Made by a program: the position numbers and the translations under genes
NCBI GenBank assembly: GCA_963920665.1
Contig: OY987267.1
Coordinates: 7,750,001 to 7,814,000, forward strand
DNA length: 64,000 nt
Direction of reading: 5' to 3'
From: Straminergon stramineum
Taxonomy: Eukaryota; Streptophyta; Bryopsida; Hypnales; Calliergonaceae
Part shown: piece after piece, positions 38,124 to 51,139 of the stretch
Layout: each line of letters opens with the position of its first letter
How positions within the stretch are numbered: the stretch's first letter is position 1
The notes under the pieces: model-generated
Database searches by the model: none
What the model saw: only the letters and a program-made list of their open reading frames with translations
Told to the model about the DNA's origin: nothing

Positions 38124-41100
38124 TTAAGGTATTTTAGCGTTCTCTAGTGATTCGGCTAAAGTTCTGCTAGGATCCTCTGGGCACTGGTCGTCTTCCACAC
38201 CAGGCGTTGCGAGCATGGAAGACAGCTTCAAGACACTAGAATTGCAGAAAAAACACCGCTGGTTGTTCAAGAGATGGCGAGATATGCAACGCTGGCATGA
38301 CTTGTGGTTGCACGGCAAGAAAATTGTATCCACTTCACAAGCATAGCAAATGGTGCAAGTTTCCTCCCGGTCCATCATTGCTAAGCCCCCTAGAACGTCT
38401 GCAATAACACCAGCTCCATTAACCATGATTCAATACTATTGCGTCCTGAACTGAACTTCGCAGAAGTGGAAAAGAAATATTTCAACTCCAATAACTCCAT
38501 AAAGGAGTAATATTCCACGAAAGATAAACTTTCAATGGTCTTTACAATACAAGTTAGGAATACAAAGATGCAAATCATTCTAGGCAACGATGAAAAAAGA
38601 GTTAAAAGGCACGCCGACAAAGTAAGGAGGGTTATCTACCTGAGCCTGCATTCGATGAAACAAAGTCGTCTGACGAAGCAAGTCTCCTCGCCTCTTCCGC
38701 GTCAACCTCTAGTTTCGAAACAAAGTACTTCAGATCCGATACTCTTCTAATCGAAGGATCGCCTCTGAATGTCACATCCTGAATTACACCAACTCAATCA
38801 TAAAAAAAAGGCAGAAAACTATAAAACATAGACATAACGATAAGTCAAGAAAAGTCAAGATAGTCATATTTAAAAATAGAAGTCATAAAAGTCAACCCTA
38901 CACACTTCCACTAAAAACTAAATAACAAAAATATCCACAAAACAGGCACAATGAACAACAAAAAGGAGAAATAGTTATTAAAAAAAACGCACTGAGCGAT
39001 AATGAACTATAATTTCGATATCAAATCAAAATCATCCAAAAAATTCAATACACAAGCAGTCACAAACTCCCAGCCGTTCCACAAACAGAAAGCTACAGCA
39101 AAAAATAGAGATACTAACATAAACAAAAACCGTACCAAGCTCAATGTTAAGGACAACCACCGGGACCATTCAAATCAATTCCATATAGCACCACCTCTCG
39201 CTGTTTCAGAGAAGTACGCCCTGCTTAGTACCTACATCACCTCCGGTACTATGGGGTAGAACCTTACCCAGCTGTAGTCTACCAGATACTGGAAATTCGA
39301 AATCATCGCTGCTGAACTGTCCACGCCCGCCAGAACGCTTGGCATGTCGTACGCCATACCGGGATTCTGTGCTGAACTGCCATTTCTTAGATTCAGCACA
39401 ATCCCTACCAATGGAGCCAAAATCATCGCCCTGTTGACCTTTTCGACGGATTGACCCTGCTGCAGCCTCACAGTGCTGAAACCACAAAAAACACAATGTA
39501 CACAACTCCATCAAAAATCTAAAAAAAACGCAACATCTTACTAAGGGCTCTCCTTCCGTCACAAACTGAGGGCTTCAACTACAATGACAACCACAAGATT
39601 TTAAGCGTTCCGCAAATCCCAAAACTGAACCCAGCCACTTGCACACCTGTCGAAAAAGTGCGCATCTGCACTCGATGTGGTGTGGTTCAGGACGAATATG
39701 ATCAGCTCACAAAGTCGGACTAGGTTGATTTCCGGTCCTTCCAAGAACGCGTGTGGCAACTCCTGCGTGAAGAACTCCAGAATCCTTTCCAAATTGCAAG
39801 ACAGTTCGAACATTATGGTGCATTTCTTTTGCTGCAAATCTGGCACCTGCTCACAAAACCACAAACAAACTCAGCGTCAAATTCATACTTGAACTGAGAA
39901 AGCCATGAACCCTCAGTCCGCTGCCTCTTGAGGAATGCATGCTCATGTGTATCAAGCATTCCATAACCCCATCAAGAACAATCAGACACCATGTTCACTA
40001 CTAGGAGTGCCGACCAACACACACCAAAAATCTTCCAAAACGCTAAATACGAAGAAAAAGAAGACGATATGAAGAATATTCCCAAATATACAGCGACTGA
40101 ATAAAACCTAACCTCCCAAACCACTGGGGAAAGTGAGTTCATTAAAAAACATACCTGGCGAAAGTCTGAATGTTCCTGCATCTCTTTGATTGCCACTGCA
40201 AACTCAGTTATCGTCCAGTTCAACGTGTTGAAAAGACGATTCAGAAAAGATGCCAACAGCTTCTCATCATCAATGCACTTCTCCTTCAGTAAACGCTGCC
40301 ACCAAATCCAAACAACATATCAGCCTCCCACATCAATCCTGCACCTCAAAATAGTTCTCCAGATCCTTCAACATCACCACATCGACGTCCCCACGCTCAC
40401 TCATCCACAACAGTCACCTCTCGACACCCCGACACTTGTTTCCACCCACCTGGAAGTGCGGCGAGAACGACTCTCCGTGGGACAAACATTTCGACGCTCC
40501 GAAACCGGAGCCCTTGCAGAGCCGCAGCAAGATGTTCGAAACGGGAATCCAAAAGCGGTTGTCGAAAGACGCCAATAAACACCCCACCATCCCCTCCCGA
40601 GCGGCTTGGCTTCGCTCGAATGCGACCACATGCTCCTTGTATTGCACCAACACCGATATCGACTGCAGCAAAATATCTCGCACGTCCGAATTCGCTATCC
40701 TCGAATCACTAAAATGAGTCACCAAAAACGTCACCTGTAGAAAAGCAACCATCCACAATCCACAACAAATTTTCAGAAACTACAGCACGACACCAAATGC
40801 CACTCATTGCCCGAAAAACAATCGCGAAATCCTCAACGAACTTCGAGACTCGAAACCACACAGGGGCAGCAACATTACCAGCGGAGAAAGGCCTTGCTGC
40901 AGAAGAGAAGAAGGCGTCACAAACGGAGGGTCGCTTCTTCGCAACGCATGAAACGAATCCACCTGCTCCAACAAACATCACTTCTCGTCAACACCACTAC
41001 GACAAAACTCTCACCTCTGGAAGAAAAATCTCACCGCCACGAATGCAATCACTGAAGGGTAACTACTGCTAAAGAACGGGCAGTATGAAAGGCAGAAAGA

Positions 41101-44100
41101 CAAGACGGATTTCGACGTCCCAGTGGCCACGCACCAAAGTCTCCACGTAAAATTCCGGAACGAAGCTGAACAGGGGATCTCTCTTGCTCAAAACCAACAG
41201 CAACTGCACCAGCCACATGCAAGTCGCATACATTCCCCTCAGCTTCCATCTTGCGAACATCGTCACCCGGTACCTGCACGACCACGCAAACTGAATTGTT
41301 AACTCATCATACGCATTATTCATTCACATCTCCAAATCAACACATGACAAACTGAAATGCCACAGCGCCAACAACATGAACCACAACACGGGCAGAAAAA
41401 CATCCATTCCTTCCTCAAGGTAACAAATCTCGAAATACCATGTACACTTCCGCACACAGTCAATCAAATCCTCTCTATACACGGCTCTCGCTTCCTTCAG
41501 CCGTTTCGAATACTCGCTCGACATCTTCCCTCCCCTTATCTCCCCCCGTAATTGACGATCTGTGTCCTCCAGCTGTGCAATCGATTGCATCTGGTGCTGC
41601 ATGAAGAACGAAGCCTGCAAAAAAATACCACACCACAAAAAGACGTGTCACAAGACCCTCACAAATCCCGTGCAATCATGCACTACCACTCTCCCTACAA
41701 CCCCTTCCATAGAATATGAGATCCCTCAACAGCCCGTCATCTCACAACAGGCCGCTAAGAAAGGCCACCATATCCCAAGTCACTAATCACAACACCCAAG
41801 CAATGCTGGAAAAACACAATGAAGGCAAACCATGCCGCTCGGAACAGACACCTTCACCAAATGACACCAGCAATCAGAAACCATCTCAATGGAAAACTCC
41901 AAATTCCATACCCGACGCTTCCTCTGACACAAGCCTCCAGCAGAATTCAAAACAAACGAATCTAGAGAAATAAATCCTCGCACACAAACGCTAGCGCTGG
42001 TCAGCAGCATTGCACTCGACCAAAGACCTCCGATCATATCGAAACTCGGACCCATTCTCACCTGCTTGAAGTTCTGGGCCAACCCCAGGTGGTACAGAAG
42101 CAGCATGATATCCAGCAGCTCCTCCTCGCGGATCGCCTCAGAAAGCTCCTTGATCGGCTTGAACCCTTGACGCTTGTAGCTCCGAGACACAGGACCCCTC
42201 TCCAAACTCATGTCCACGCGACCGCTCGAGCTCGCCTTGTCCTCCACGCACTCCTCGCAGCTCCGACTGCTCGAGTAGTTGCCACTCATCGGGCTGCTCG
42301 CCCGCTCGCTCTCTCCGCCCGCCGAGCTCGCAGAGACCGTCTTGCTCGCCACACGCACGGGACTCTTGCTGTCGTTCACCAGCCCACTCAGCGTCACGTC
42401 CGAGCAGCACGCAGGCTTCAGCTTCCCGCCGTGGCGCACCACGTGGTCCCCTTCGTCCATGCTGCTCTCCTCCCATCCCACGTCCGCCACCTCCAACCCC
42501 ACCGGAAACGTCTTCACCAAATGGCTAAACGTCCCACCCAGACGCGCGAAGTCCATCGCGCTCGAATCTTTCAGGAAAAGGCTCACCGGGAAGCTCCGCT
42601 TGCCCACCCTGCACGTAACAACCAACCTCGCCGTCAGAAGTACATCCACCACTAAATTCGATACCTCAACACAAATGGAGCAGGCCCAGAACAGGAACAA
42701 CGAAAGCGGCAAAAGCCCACATCGAACCAGAAGCTCAAGGCATTCAAGACTAGGACTCGAATGAATGAATGTCAGAATAGTCCAAATCACCTGTGAAGAA
42801 AACCCAAGGCGTTGCTTGGCTCCTTCGTGCCCTCGCCACTCAGCTTGCCCGAGGGTCCAAAGCCTTCCGACAGCAGACGCAGAAGCACGCAATAAGTCGA
42901 CACCAGTACCGAGTTGTCCGACAGACCGGCGGGAGCCATGCTCCTGTTCGCCCCGCGATTCTTGCACACCAGGTTCTGCAGGAACCTTCGAAACACCACA
43001 CCCGGCACGGGCTGCGGTAGCTCCGCACTCGGAGGGGGAACAAAGTGCAGGAGGCGACCGCACAACTCCCATTGCAACTCTTCCACCTGCGTGCATCAAA
43101 TAGGCTTGCTCACATGAAGGCATGAATTCAACAGCCTTGCCGACATCAACAGGAAAGAACCAAAAGAGACCAACCAAAATCACCTCCATCGCGACACTCA
43201 GAAAATACCACTCGCGACCATAAAGCATCAGGTGCATCAAAAGCGGCACAAAGGGCAAGAAACACCATTGCCACGCAATTCAGGCCATGATCCAAAATAC
43301 CACAAGAGACTCAGGAGCCCAACAGGACACTCACAACCAACGCACCAACAGCTCATTGCAACACATGAAACACCATGGCAATAAGAACACCAGGTTAATT
43401 ACCTTCACGATCGCCTTCGACAGAGCGGTGGCCGCGTGACGCATCTTGCCCTCCGAGCACATGTCCTCGCGAGAACCGGGCCACCACACCACAGGCATCA
43501 GACTCTCCAGGTCGTTCTTGTTCGGACCCTTGCGAGTCAGCAGACCCTCCAGGCACGAGTCGAAACCTTCCCACGTCCACCACCACACCATGAAGTCGTA
43601 ACGCTCCAGCACATGGCACGCCAGCGCCAGGAAAGGATACGGACCAGTGTAAGGATGGTCCGACAGAGTGAACAAAGATGTGCGGCAACCGAACGACAGC
43701 GCCTCCATCACGCTCGCCACCAGAGACACCCCGCTCACACGACGCTCCAGACGCGGAAGAAGCAGGTCCAGCGACGCATCCACGCTCGGCGCGTCGTGCG
43801 GGGCCTCCGCTCGGTAAGTCTCCAGCAAGAACGGCACCAGCGCACCCCAGATCACGTACTCACAAGTCACCTTCGCGTCCCCCTCCGCCATTGCACCCTC
43901 GCCGCGGCTCGGATCCTCCACCAGAAGCGGCACCAGCAGATCGCAGATCTCCCCGCCCGTCAACAACACCTCCTCGTCCGTCAGCGGAGCGAATCTCCGG
44001 AGCCTGTCCACGGGAGCCATGGCCGCCGCCACCTCGCGGCTCCCCAATTGAACCAGCCTCTGCAGGCACCCCAGCAGAAACTTCGCCCTCACACATGCCC

Positions 44101-45013
44101 AATTGCCCTCCTGCACATCCACACCGGCGTCGGCACATTTCGGAGGCAGCTGAATCGGCTGGAAGCCCTGCACCGGGTACTTGAACGGTCGCCCTCCAAA
44201 ATTCAGCTCGCAGCGCTCGCCGTGAGACAGAGAAACGGCGGGGTAGTATCCGTCCGGGGCCTCCGCTGATCGTACACCGTCATACGCCACGCCCAAGCAC
44301 AAGCCGTTCCGAAAAAATACGATCTGATGACGCTCCAGGTCCAGGCAGCACCCGATCACGTCCCCGGCCACCCACTGCTGACCGTAAGCGACGTGGCTCT
44401 CGCTCCACTTGCACACGCGCCTCCCGTCGTACGCATACGAGTCCGCGGCGTCGCCCACACCCTCCTCGTTCGTGAACGGGCACGACAGCGTCGCCCACCC
44501 CAGCTGCTGGATGCCCGCGGTCCCCAGAGTGGCCTCGTACATCCACCGACCCTTCCACACGCACGCATTGGCCCGCGCGCTGCTGAAGACCGTCTGGCTC
44601 TCCAAAAACAGCAGACGCTTATCAAAACGGATGTCGCCGCAGGCGCTGTCACTATCCATCACCACGACGCCCTCCCCGAACGGACTCTCGCGGATGAACA
44701 AGCCCTCCCTTGCAGTGGTAGAGGCGGAGGACTCCCCCGTCCCTCCCATTGCGACCATCTGCGAACGCAAAAACGATTGCAAGCCGCCCGCATTGATTCT
44801 GGCCTCCTTCACCAGCGACACGGGCTCCGCGGCGCCGAGGACATGCGCCAGGGTGCGCTCCAGCCCCAATTTGCTGCTCTCATCATGCATACAAGCAGCT
44901 GACACCACCACGCCGCTGTCGTTGTCGTGGACGTCTAGGAGCGCGGCCAGCCCTGTGGACCTCCCTCGCTGCAGCTGATGGGGCCCTTTTCGCAGACCTC
45001 CATCCGCCCACAT
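38124..45013 (-). CDS. RKP: E3 ubiquitin-protein ligase RKP (KPC1-related, SPRY-RING)
   Basis: Twelve exons in coding order: 45013-43403, 43086-42791, 42608-42062, 41614-41439, 41273-41135, 40962-40879, 40734-40450, 40295-40155, 39846-39647, 39475-39268, 38778-38640, 38398-38124. They total 4101 nt, giving 1366 residues, slightly longer than Arabidopsis RKP. The SPRY domain is at about 145-285 (SSARANACVWKGRWMYE, QQLGWATLSCPFT, DVIGCCLDL, GYYPAVSLSHGERCELNFG). Long helical repeats follow. The C-terminal RING is at about 1288-1330 (CTICYACE, LPCNHKSCQRC, CFFC; all ligands present). RKP and its animal relative KPC1 ubiquitinate CDK inhibitors of the KIP/KRP type. The ATG at 45013 is the first in-frame ATG and matches the family N-terminus; the frame is open a little further upstream. 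The first three exons are markedly GC-rich compared with the rest of the window. Confidence 0.95.
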
Positions 45014-46900
45014 CTTCCCTACCCGCAGGCCTCCGGTGTCAGTCACCTCGGATGCCGGCAGGTTGCTCCACTTCGCAATTCGAACATTCCACGCATCCAA
45101 ATCCAAATCCCTCGGGTTTGCAGACCAAGCAGACGACCTCGTTCCTTTGTTCCCTCTCCCTCAGCCGAGCCTGCTCATACCACCGAAGTCTCCTTGTTGG
45201 CCACGCCCATGAGGTTGGAAGAATGCACTCTTCCCTCTCGTGGCAGTGCGCCAGAATCAACGTCCCGCCTTCAATCAATGCCTTCCATCACATTCCTAAT
45301 TCCTGTACACGACCGTTCCGAAACAAGACACATCCGTCAATATCACAAAGCAAGGGGTTACCAGACGCGCAGACAAACCACACCGTCAAAATGGCAGCTT
45401 TCATGAAACCAAAAATTACGAGGAATTCCAGTCTTCCCAATCAATGTCTCCGCTGAGCGCCTAAATTTTACATATCACCCCTTCGCAGCGGAATTCTGAC
45501 AAGCATGTGTAGCCACACGCTTCCAATCAAGCAATACCACACACACAGACACATCTAACCTAATTCTCGAATCCCTCCTCATCGCCAAGAACCTTGCCAC
45601 ACTCAAACTTGCTCAAATACTGCTCGCAATTTCACAACAAACAACCTCTTCCCCGCGGGAAAAATTGTAATCAGGTCACTCTCCACAACTCAAAAACCAC
45701 AGCACGCCAGAAATGACCCCAAAAAATCAAGATCGCTTACACAACGATCATGGCCCGCATCCGTTGAGCCTGCTCAAATACCGTGACCAGGACACCAAAA
45801 AGAAAAGAAAAAATCCGCAACAAGGCTTGGCAACCCCAGAGGCACACGAACATGTGCTCATCCGACTGTCAAGCTCCCCTGCTCTGCTACCTTCCTCCCT
45901 CGCCCCTGCTCTCTCTCCGTCTTCACACGCAGACAACAATCCTCTGCCTTCCATCATAGTACCAACCAACCCCAAAAAAATCCTCTCTCTCTCTCTTTTT
46001 CGCTCATCACCAAAACCACCCTGACGCCAATTCAAGCCCAATCAACCTCCCAAATCACCTTCAATCACGAAATCATTGCAGACGATCAAATTGCGACTAC
46101 ACAACTATACCCTGAAATCGGAGTTTTCGAAAAGAACGGGACTTATCAGGACCAACAATCCCTACCCCAATGTACGCTTCCTCGGAAGCTGCCCCACCCC
46201 GAAGTTAAATTCCTCCCCTCCCCGGTATCACGACACGAGCAAGAGTAATGCTGGGCATCCTTTTCGAAACTCACAATAGACCTGAAGAGATTATTGGTTG
46301 CCCCCAAGAGCGATGGCTGCTGCTGTTGCCTCTTCATGCTCCATCCCCATTAATTGTTGCAGCACCTGAGCGACGACCAAGGGTCCCGGAGAAGCGGGAA
46401 GTTGAACAGATGAGGACCCCAACGAGATTCGGAGATGATGGGATCGTCGGTGGTGTCTTCCCGAGAAGGCGTAAGGACTACGAGAGATCAGAGATGCGGC
46501 GACCTCCTCCATCACCACGGGCGCCATCTCCAATCCCCACCACGAAGGCACGGACCCGCACACCGAGGACTATTCTTTCCCAGGTCCCTGGCGCCCGCTT
46601 TGCCTTCGTGCAGGCTCCCTACGCTTAGTGCTGCCGCTAGTACCCCTATTCACACTCGCCGCATCCGCGTCGCCCTTTTGATATTCGACCGAGAGCGAGA
46701 GCCCAGCCACTCGTGGTGCATGGCTGCGGTGGGCAACCTGGGCCACGCTTCCAAGGACGAGGAAGGCGGGTGATTGGCAGGCGAGGAGCAGGTAGAATTC
46801 CTGTATGGGGGCCAAAGGGAGGAGGCAACGGGCAACTTTAGTAGGCAACTTTAGTAAGATTCTCACTGTAACTTCCTGCATAACATCGTTACACAAAATT
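45014..46900. other. GC-rich region upstream of RKP, no gene assigned
   Basis: Composition stays balanced to GC-rich for about 1.9 kb upstream of RKP, so the RKP promoter and any untranslated first exon should be here (minus strand). A CT microsatellite occurs near 45970-46005. Open frames on both strands at 46248-46896 overlap one another and show no domain I can name. A second, divergent transcription unit is possible but unsupported. Confidence 0.45.
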
Positions 46901-47702
46901 GTATAACGAGGTAATGGTCCTCCCCAATGGTGGCCAAGGTATTATGCCTCCCTAGATGCCTAGGAGAGACATTTTAGTTAATTCAAGGATTGGGGTTGGT
47001 TTAGGAGGAGCCATAGAAGACAATTTTGCTCATTGAAGAGGTCTCCTTTTCAAGGATGCAAAAAGAACCCCTACCTCATTGGTGAACAATGTTATGTAAC
47101 CAAACCAATCTAAACCATTCCCCCCTTGAAGATTGGGATAATAGGGTTAATCATGAAGGTCATCCCCAGTGGTATCAGTGGTGTCGAATTCAACAAAGAT
47201 TTAATTGGGAATAGTAAAAAAGAAACACAGCACCAAACTCCATAAAACCCCAATTTTGAAATTCCAAAGAGTTTCGTCTTGTGTGTTTGTCAAACTCCAA
47301 CTCTTGGTGCCACATTGCACATACTTTACAATTAACTCTAGTCCCCTTTTAGAATTAGGGGAGTAAATTTAGTTTAATCTATAAATAGTCATTGGTTGGT
47401 CAGAAAATTGCAACGCTAGTATTATTGGCTAAATGGGAAGTTGTAGAGAGTCATTGCCTAGCTAGGAAGTTGCAATGCCAAGGGCTCTTGTTTTTTGGAG
47501 GAACAAAAGGACCCCTCCAACATTAATTAAGAATGTTATGTTCTAAGGTATTGCACACTTTGGGAATAATAGAATCAAATAAGAATTTGTGAGAATGGGA
47601 AGAGCAAGAAAAATAACTTCAATTCTTTTTAGAATTGATGTACATTGAAAGTTTGTTTAATCCTAAAATGTCTAAGTAACCAAAAAGTGGCTAATGAATG
47701 AC
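46901..47702. other. AT-rich spacer
   Basis: Composition drops back to AT-rich. No gene or clear repeat boundary is seen. Confidence 0.5.
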
Positions 47703-48633
47703 TTAACCCCTAAAGTTCTTTGACTATGTTTTCACCAAAAATGTTCCAAAACTGCAATTTCTAGCACAAGCACCAAACTTAAGGAAAAAAACATTTTTGA
47801 ACACATGTAACCATAGGATCTTGTATTAAGTTGATTTGAAAAGATTTGGAAAAAATTTCAGAAATTTCCACCGTGTGGATTGCAAGATATTAACATTTGA
47901 AGTGACAAAAATCATTTTTTGGGCCTACAAATAACTGGGCAGCAGCACTTCAAAAGGTCACATTTTATGAAAAAATGTCCGAAATGGTGGTGCATCTTCA
48001 GATTCATTCTTCAAGTCACGTTGGCTACATGCTTGAAAAATTTTGGAATCATTTGGAATTGTATAACATATAGGAAAAAAATAGTAAGTAGAAAGAAATT
48101 GAGAATGATTCAAAATACTAAATTGTTAAGAATTTCATTATGGAATTGAAAAATGCCAATCCCAATGGTGGTAATGTTTTAATAACCAATCTACATCCTA
48201 TGATTTTATTTTTTTCAAAAAACATTAAAAATTGAGTTAAATAAAAAAAAAATAAGTTTATTTTAGAATAGAGATCCCATAACTGCCCGCAAACTAAAAT
48301 TCCTCATAACTTTCATCTCATTGATCAAAATGGATTGATTCAAAGCTCTCAATGTTTATATAAACCTAGAAAATCAATTTCAAATTTTTATTTTTGAAAA
48401 AAGTGATTTTTTCATATACACCCAGATTGCCCAAGTTCAAAAACAAACAACATTTTTCATCATAACTTTTCACTTGTATACTCAAATGAAATGAAATTTA
48501 GCACTCATGGAAGATATTCCTTGTCCACACCTTGTAAAAAAATTTAGCCTAAATAAGTCAAATCTCCACTCACACGTACCTAGCCAAAAAAGTTATGTTG
48601 CCCAAAACACAAGGCCAGTCCTTTAGAGGATAA
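47703..48633. mobile_element. TTAA-bounded transposon, 931 bp family
   Basis: The left end is TTAACCCCTAAAGTTCTTTG. The right end is mutated (GTCCTTTAGAGGATAA). It is homologous throughout to the nested element at 62290-63221, which lies in the opposite orientation and is 932 bp. It is non-coding, with recurring stretches such as CATTTGGAATTGTA and TGCCAATCCCAATGG. Confidence 0.83.
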
Positions 48634-48803
48634 GGAGACATTGAGGAAGCAAAAAATGTACCTATACATTCATTTAAAACTTTGACAATTTTTTGGCTCA
48701 CTACCTTGGTTATTGGGCTCATCTTTGACACTATGGTCTTTAATTCATGTTCTCACAATTGAGTCCTTGTGGCAAATGGGGCTACTATTATTCAAGAAAT
48801 TGT

Positions 48804-50039
48804 GTAACCCCTTAAGTTCCTTAATTATGTTATCACCAAAAACTCTCAAAAACAACCTTTTCTAATACAAGTACCCAATTTTTTTTACATATCATTTTTG
48901 GATGCATAAAACTGTAGGATCTTCTAGTGAACTACATTGAGAAGATGCGGAAAAAATTTCAGAAATTTTCACCATGTAGATTGCAAAATATTAGCATTTG
49001 AAGTTACAAAAATAATTTTTTGGGCCCTATGAAAAACCAAACAATTGCACTTTACAAGCTCACATTTGTATGAAAATTGCCTAAAATGGTGGTGCTTCTT
49101 TAGATTCATTCTTCAAGGCAAGTTGCATTAGATGAGATTTGGGGAAATAACTGGCCATTCTAAACCTATTCCCCATATTGTTCCCGTAGCAGTGAGGGCA
49201 CGGCTAATTGCTATGATCCATGATAAAAAATACTAAAAGAAAGTGTATTTTTGGGTCCTGAAATTCAAAAGAAAGTCAATTTTTTTTCAAATCAAAAATT
49301 AAAATAAAATTCTGACATGGCTGACACTCAACCATAGCAACATTGCTACAATGGCACGATTCAGCGAGTTCCCCACTACCAGGAACTGCAAGAAACTCGT
49401 AGTCTTCTATTTGGCCCAAATCTCGTATAATGGCTACGTGCTTGAAAAATTTCGGATCATTTAGAATTGTGCAACATATAGGAAACAAATAGTAAGTAGA
49501 AAGATATACAAAATAATTCAAAATACTAAATTGTTAACAATTTAGTAATGAAATTGAAAAATGCCAATCCAATGGTGGTAATGTTGTAATAAACAATATA
49601 CACCTATTTATTTTATTTTTTTCCAAAAATATTGAAAATGGAGTAAGATAAAGGATTTTAAAGTTTATTTTAGAGTAGAGAATCCATAATTGCTTGCAAA
49701 CAAAAATCCTCATAACTTCTGACTCATTGATTAAAATTGAATGATTCAAATTTTTTCTATATATGTAAATCTAGAAAACCAATTTCAAATTTTTATTTTT
49801 GAAAAAAGTGATTTTTTCAAATCTTCCCAGATCGCCCAAGTTGAGAAACAAACTACATATTAGGCCATAACTTTTGACTCATATTTCCAAATGTCATGAA
49901 ATTCAGTGCACATGAAATATATTCCTCATCCACACCTTCTATTAAAATTTGGGCTAAAAATATGGAAATCTCTAGTCACATGTACCTACCCAAAATTTCT
50001 ATGTTGCCAAGAAACACATCTTGGTCTTTTAGGGGTTAA
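48804..50039. mobile_element. TTAA-type transposon, 931-bp family, with an insertion
   Basis: The left end is GTAACCCCTTAAGTTCCTTA (TTAA mutated to GTAA) and the right end TCTTTTAGGGGTTAA. The 1236-bp length is the 931-bp family length plus a roughly 305-bp insertion at about 49128-49430. It shares its right TTAA with the next element. Confidence 0.78.
49128..49430. mobile_element. MITE nested in a TTAA element
   Basis: The boundaries are inverted GAGATTTGGG (49134) and CCCAAATCTC (to 49424), with TA-rich flanks. It interrupts sequence that is contiguous in the homologous element at 47703 (around GGCTACATGCTTGAAAAATT). It is non-coding and younger than its host element. Confidence 0.65.
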
Positions 50040-50995
50040 CCCCTAAATGTATTTGACTAAGTTTTCATCCAAAACGCTCCAAAATTGCCATTTCTAGTAC
50101 AAGTACCAAATTTTAGAAAGATTACATTTTTGTTCACATGTAACCATAGGATCTTGTAGTACATTGGTTTGAGAAGATGTGTAAGAAATTTCAGAAATTT
50201 CCACCTTGTAGATTGCAAGATATTAGTGTTTGAATTGACAAAAAGACTTTTTTCGGCCGTGCAAAAACCCGGGCAGCTACACTTCACAAGGTCAGATCAT
50301 TACAAAAAAATGTTCAGAATGATTGTAACTCTTTGGATTCATTCTTCAAGTCAAGTTGAATACATGCTTCAAAAAATTTAGATCATTTGGAATTGTACAA
50401 CATTTCGGAAAAAATTAGTAAGTAGAAAGAAATAGAGAATGATTCAAAATACTAAATTGTTAACAATTTATTTATGGAATTGAAAAATGCCTATCCCAAT
50501 GGTTGTAATGTTGTACTCTGTAATAAACAATCTACACCTAACTTTTTTCTTTTTTTCCTAAAATATTAAAAATTGAGTTAAATAAAGGTCTTCAAAGTTT
50601 ATTTTAGAGTGGAGATTCCATAACTACCTAGAAACTACCCACAACTAAAACTCTTCATAACTTTTATCTCATAAATCAAAATGGAATGATTCAAAGCTTT
50701 CCATGTACATATAAATCTAGAAAAACCATTTAAATTTTTTATTTTTCAAAAATATGATTTTTGAAGAAGTTTTTTTTGATGCCCAAGCTGCCCGCCAAGC
50801 AATGAAAACTACATATCATACCATAACTTTTTAACCATGTATTCAAAAGTTATGAAAATTGTTGGGCCTTAAAGCTACTCCTTGGGCACATGTTGTGTGG
50901 AAATTTCAGAGAAATAAAATAAAAATTCCATTCGTAGTGAGCTTCCCCAAATTGCTATGTTGCCAAAAAATGTTGGTTGATCCTTTAGGGATTAA
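50036..50995. mobile_element. TTAA-bounded transposon abutting its neighbour
   Basis: The left end TTAACCCCTAAATGTATTTG uses the same TTAA (50036-50039) that closes the preceding element. The right end is GATCCTTTAGGGATTAA. At 960 bp it is the same family as 47703. Two elements joined at a single TTAA imply insertion of one into the target site of the other. Confidence 0.8.
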
Positions 50996-51139
50996 TCTTT
51001 ATTTCCTTAAAGACATGGGGTAGTCCAAATCTCAGAATTGTAAAGACGTATTTTAAAAATGAAACTCAAAAGAATGTACTTTAATGGTAAATTTCAAAAG
51101 AAAATTGTAAAATATGATTTCAAGACCATATCCATATAT

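Noticed and set aside
42089..44902. Long open frames on the plus strand opposite RKP exons 1-3
   Set aside because: They are antisense shadows of GC-rich coding exons: rich in Arg, His and Pro, no domain, and broken at the RKP intron positions.
45074..45106. Upstream extension of RKP before 45013
   Set aside because: The frame is open, but there is no ATG in it before 45013 (the apparent start at 45106 is TTG), and the family N-terminus matches from 45013.
46248..46896. Overlapping open frames on both strands upstream of RKP
   Set aside because: GC-rich DNA yields open frames by chance. No domain, splice pattern or homolog is recognised. A UBA-like stretch on the minus strand (LMGMEHEEATAAAIALGGN) was too short and isolated to call.
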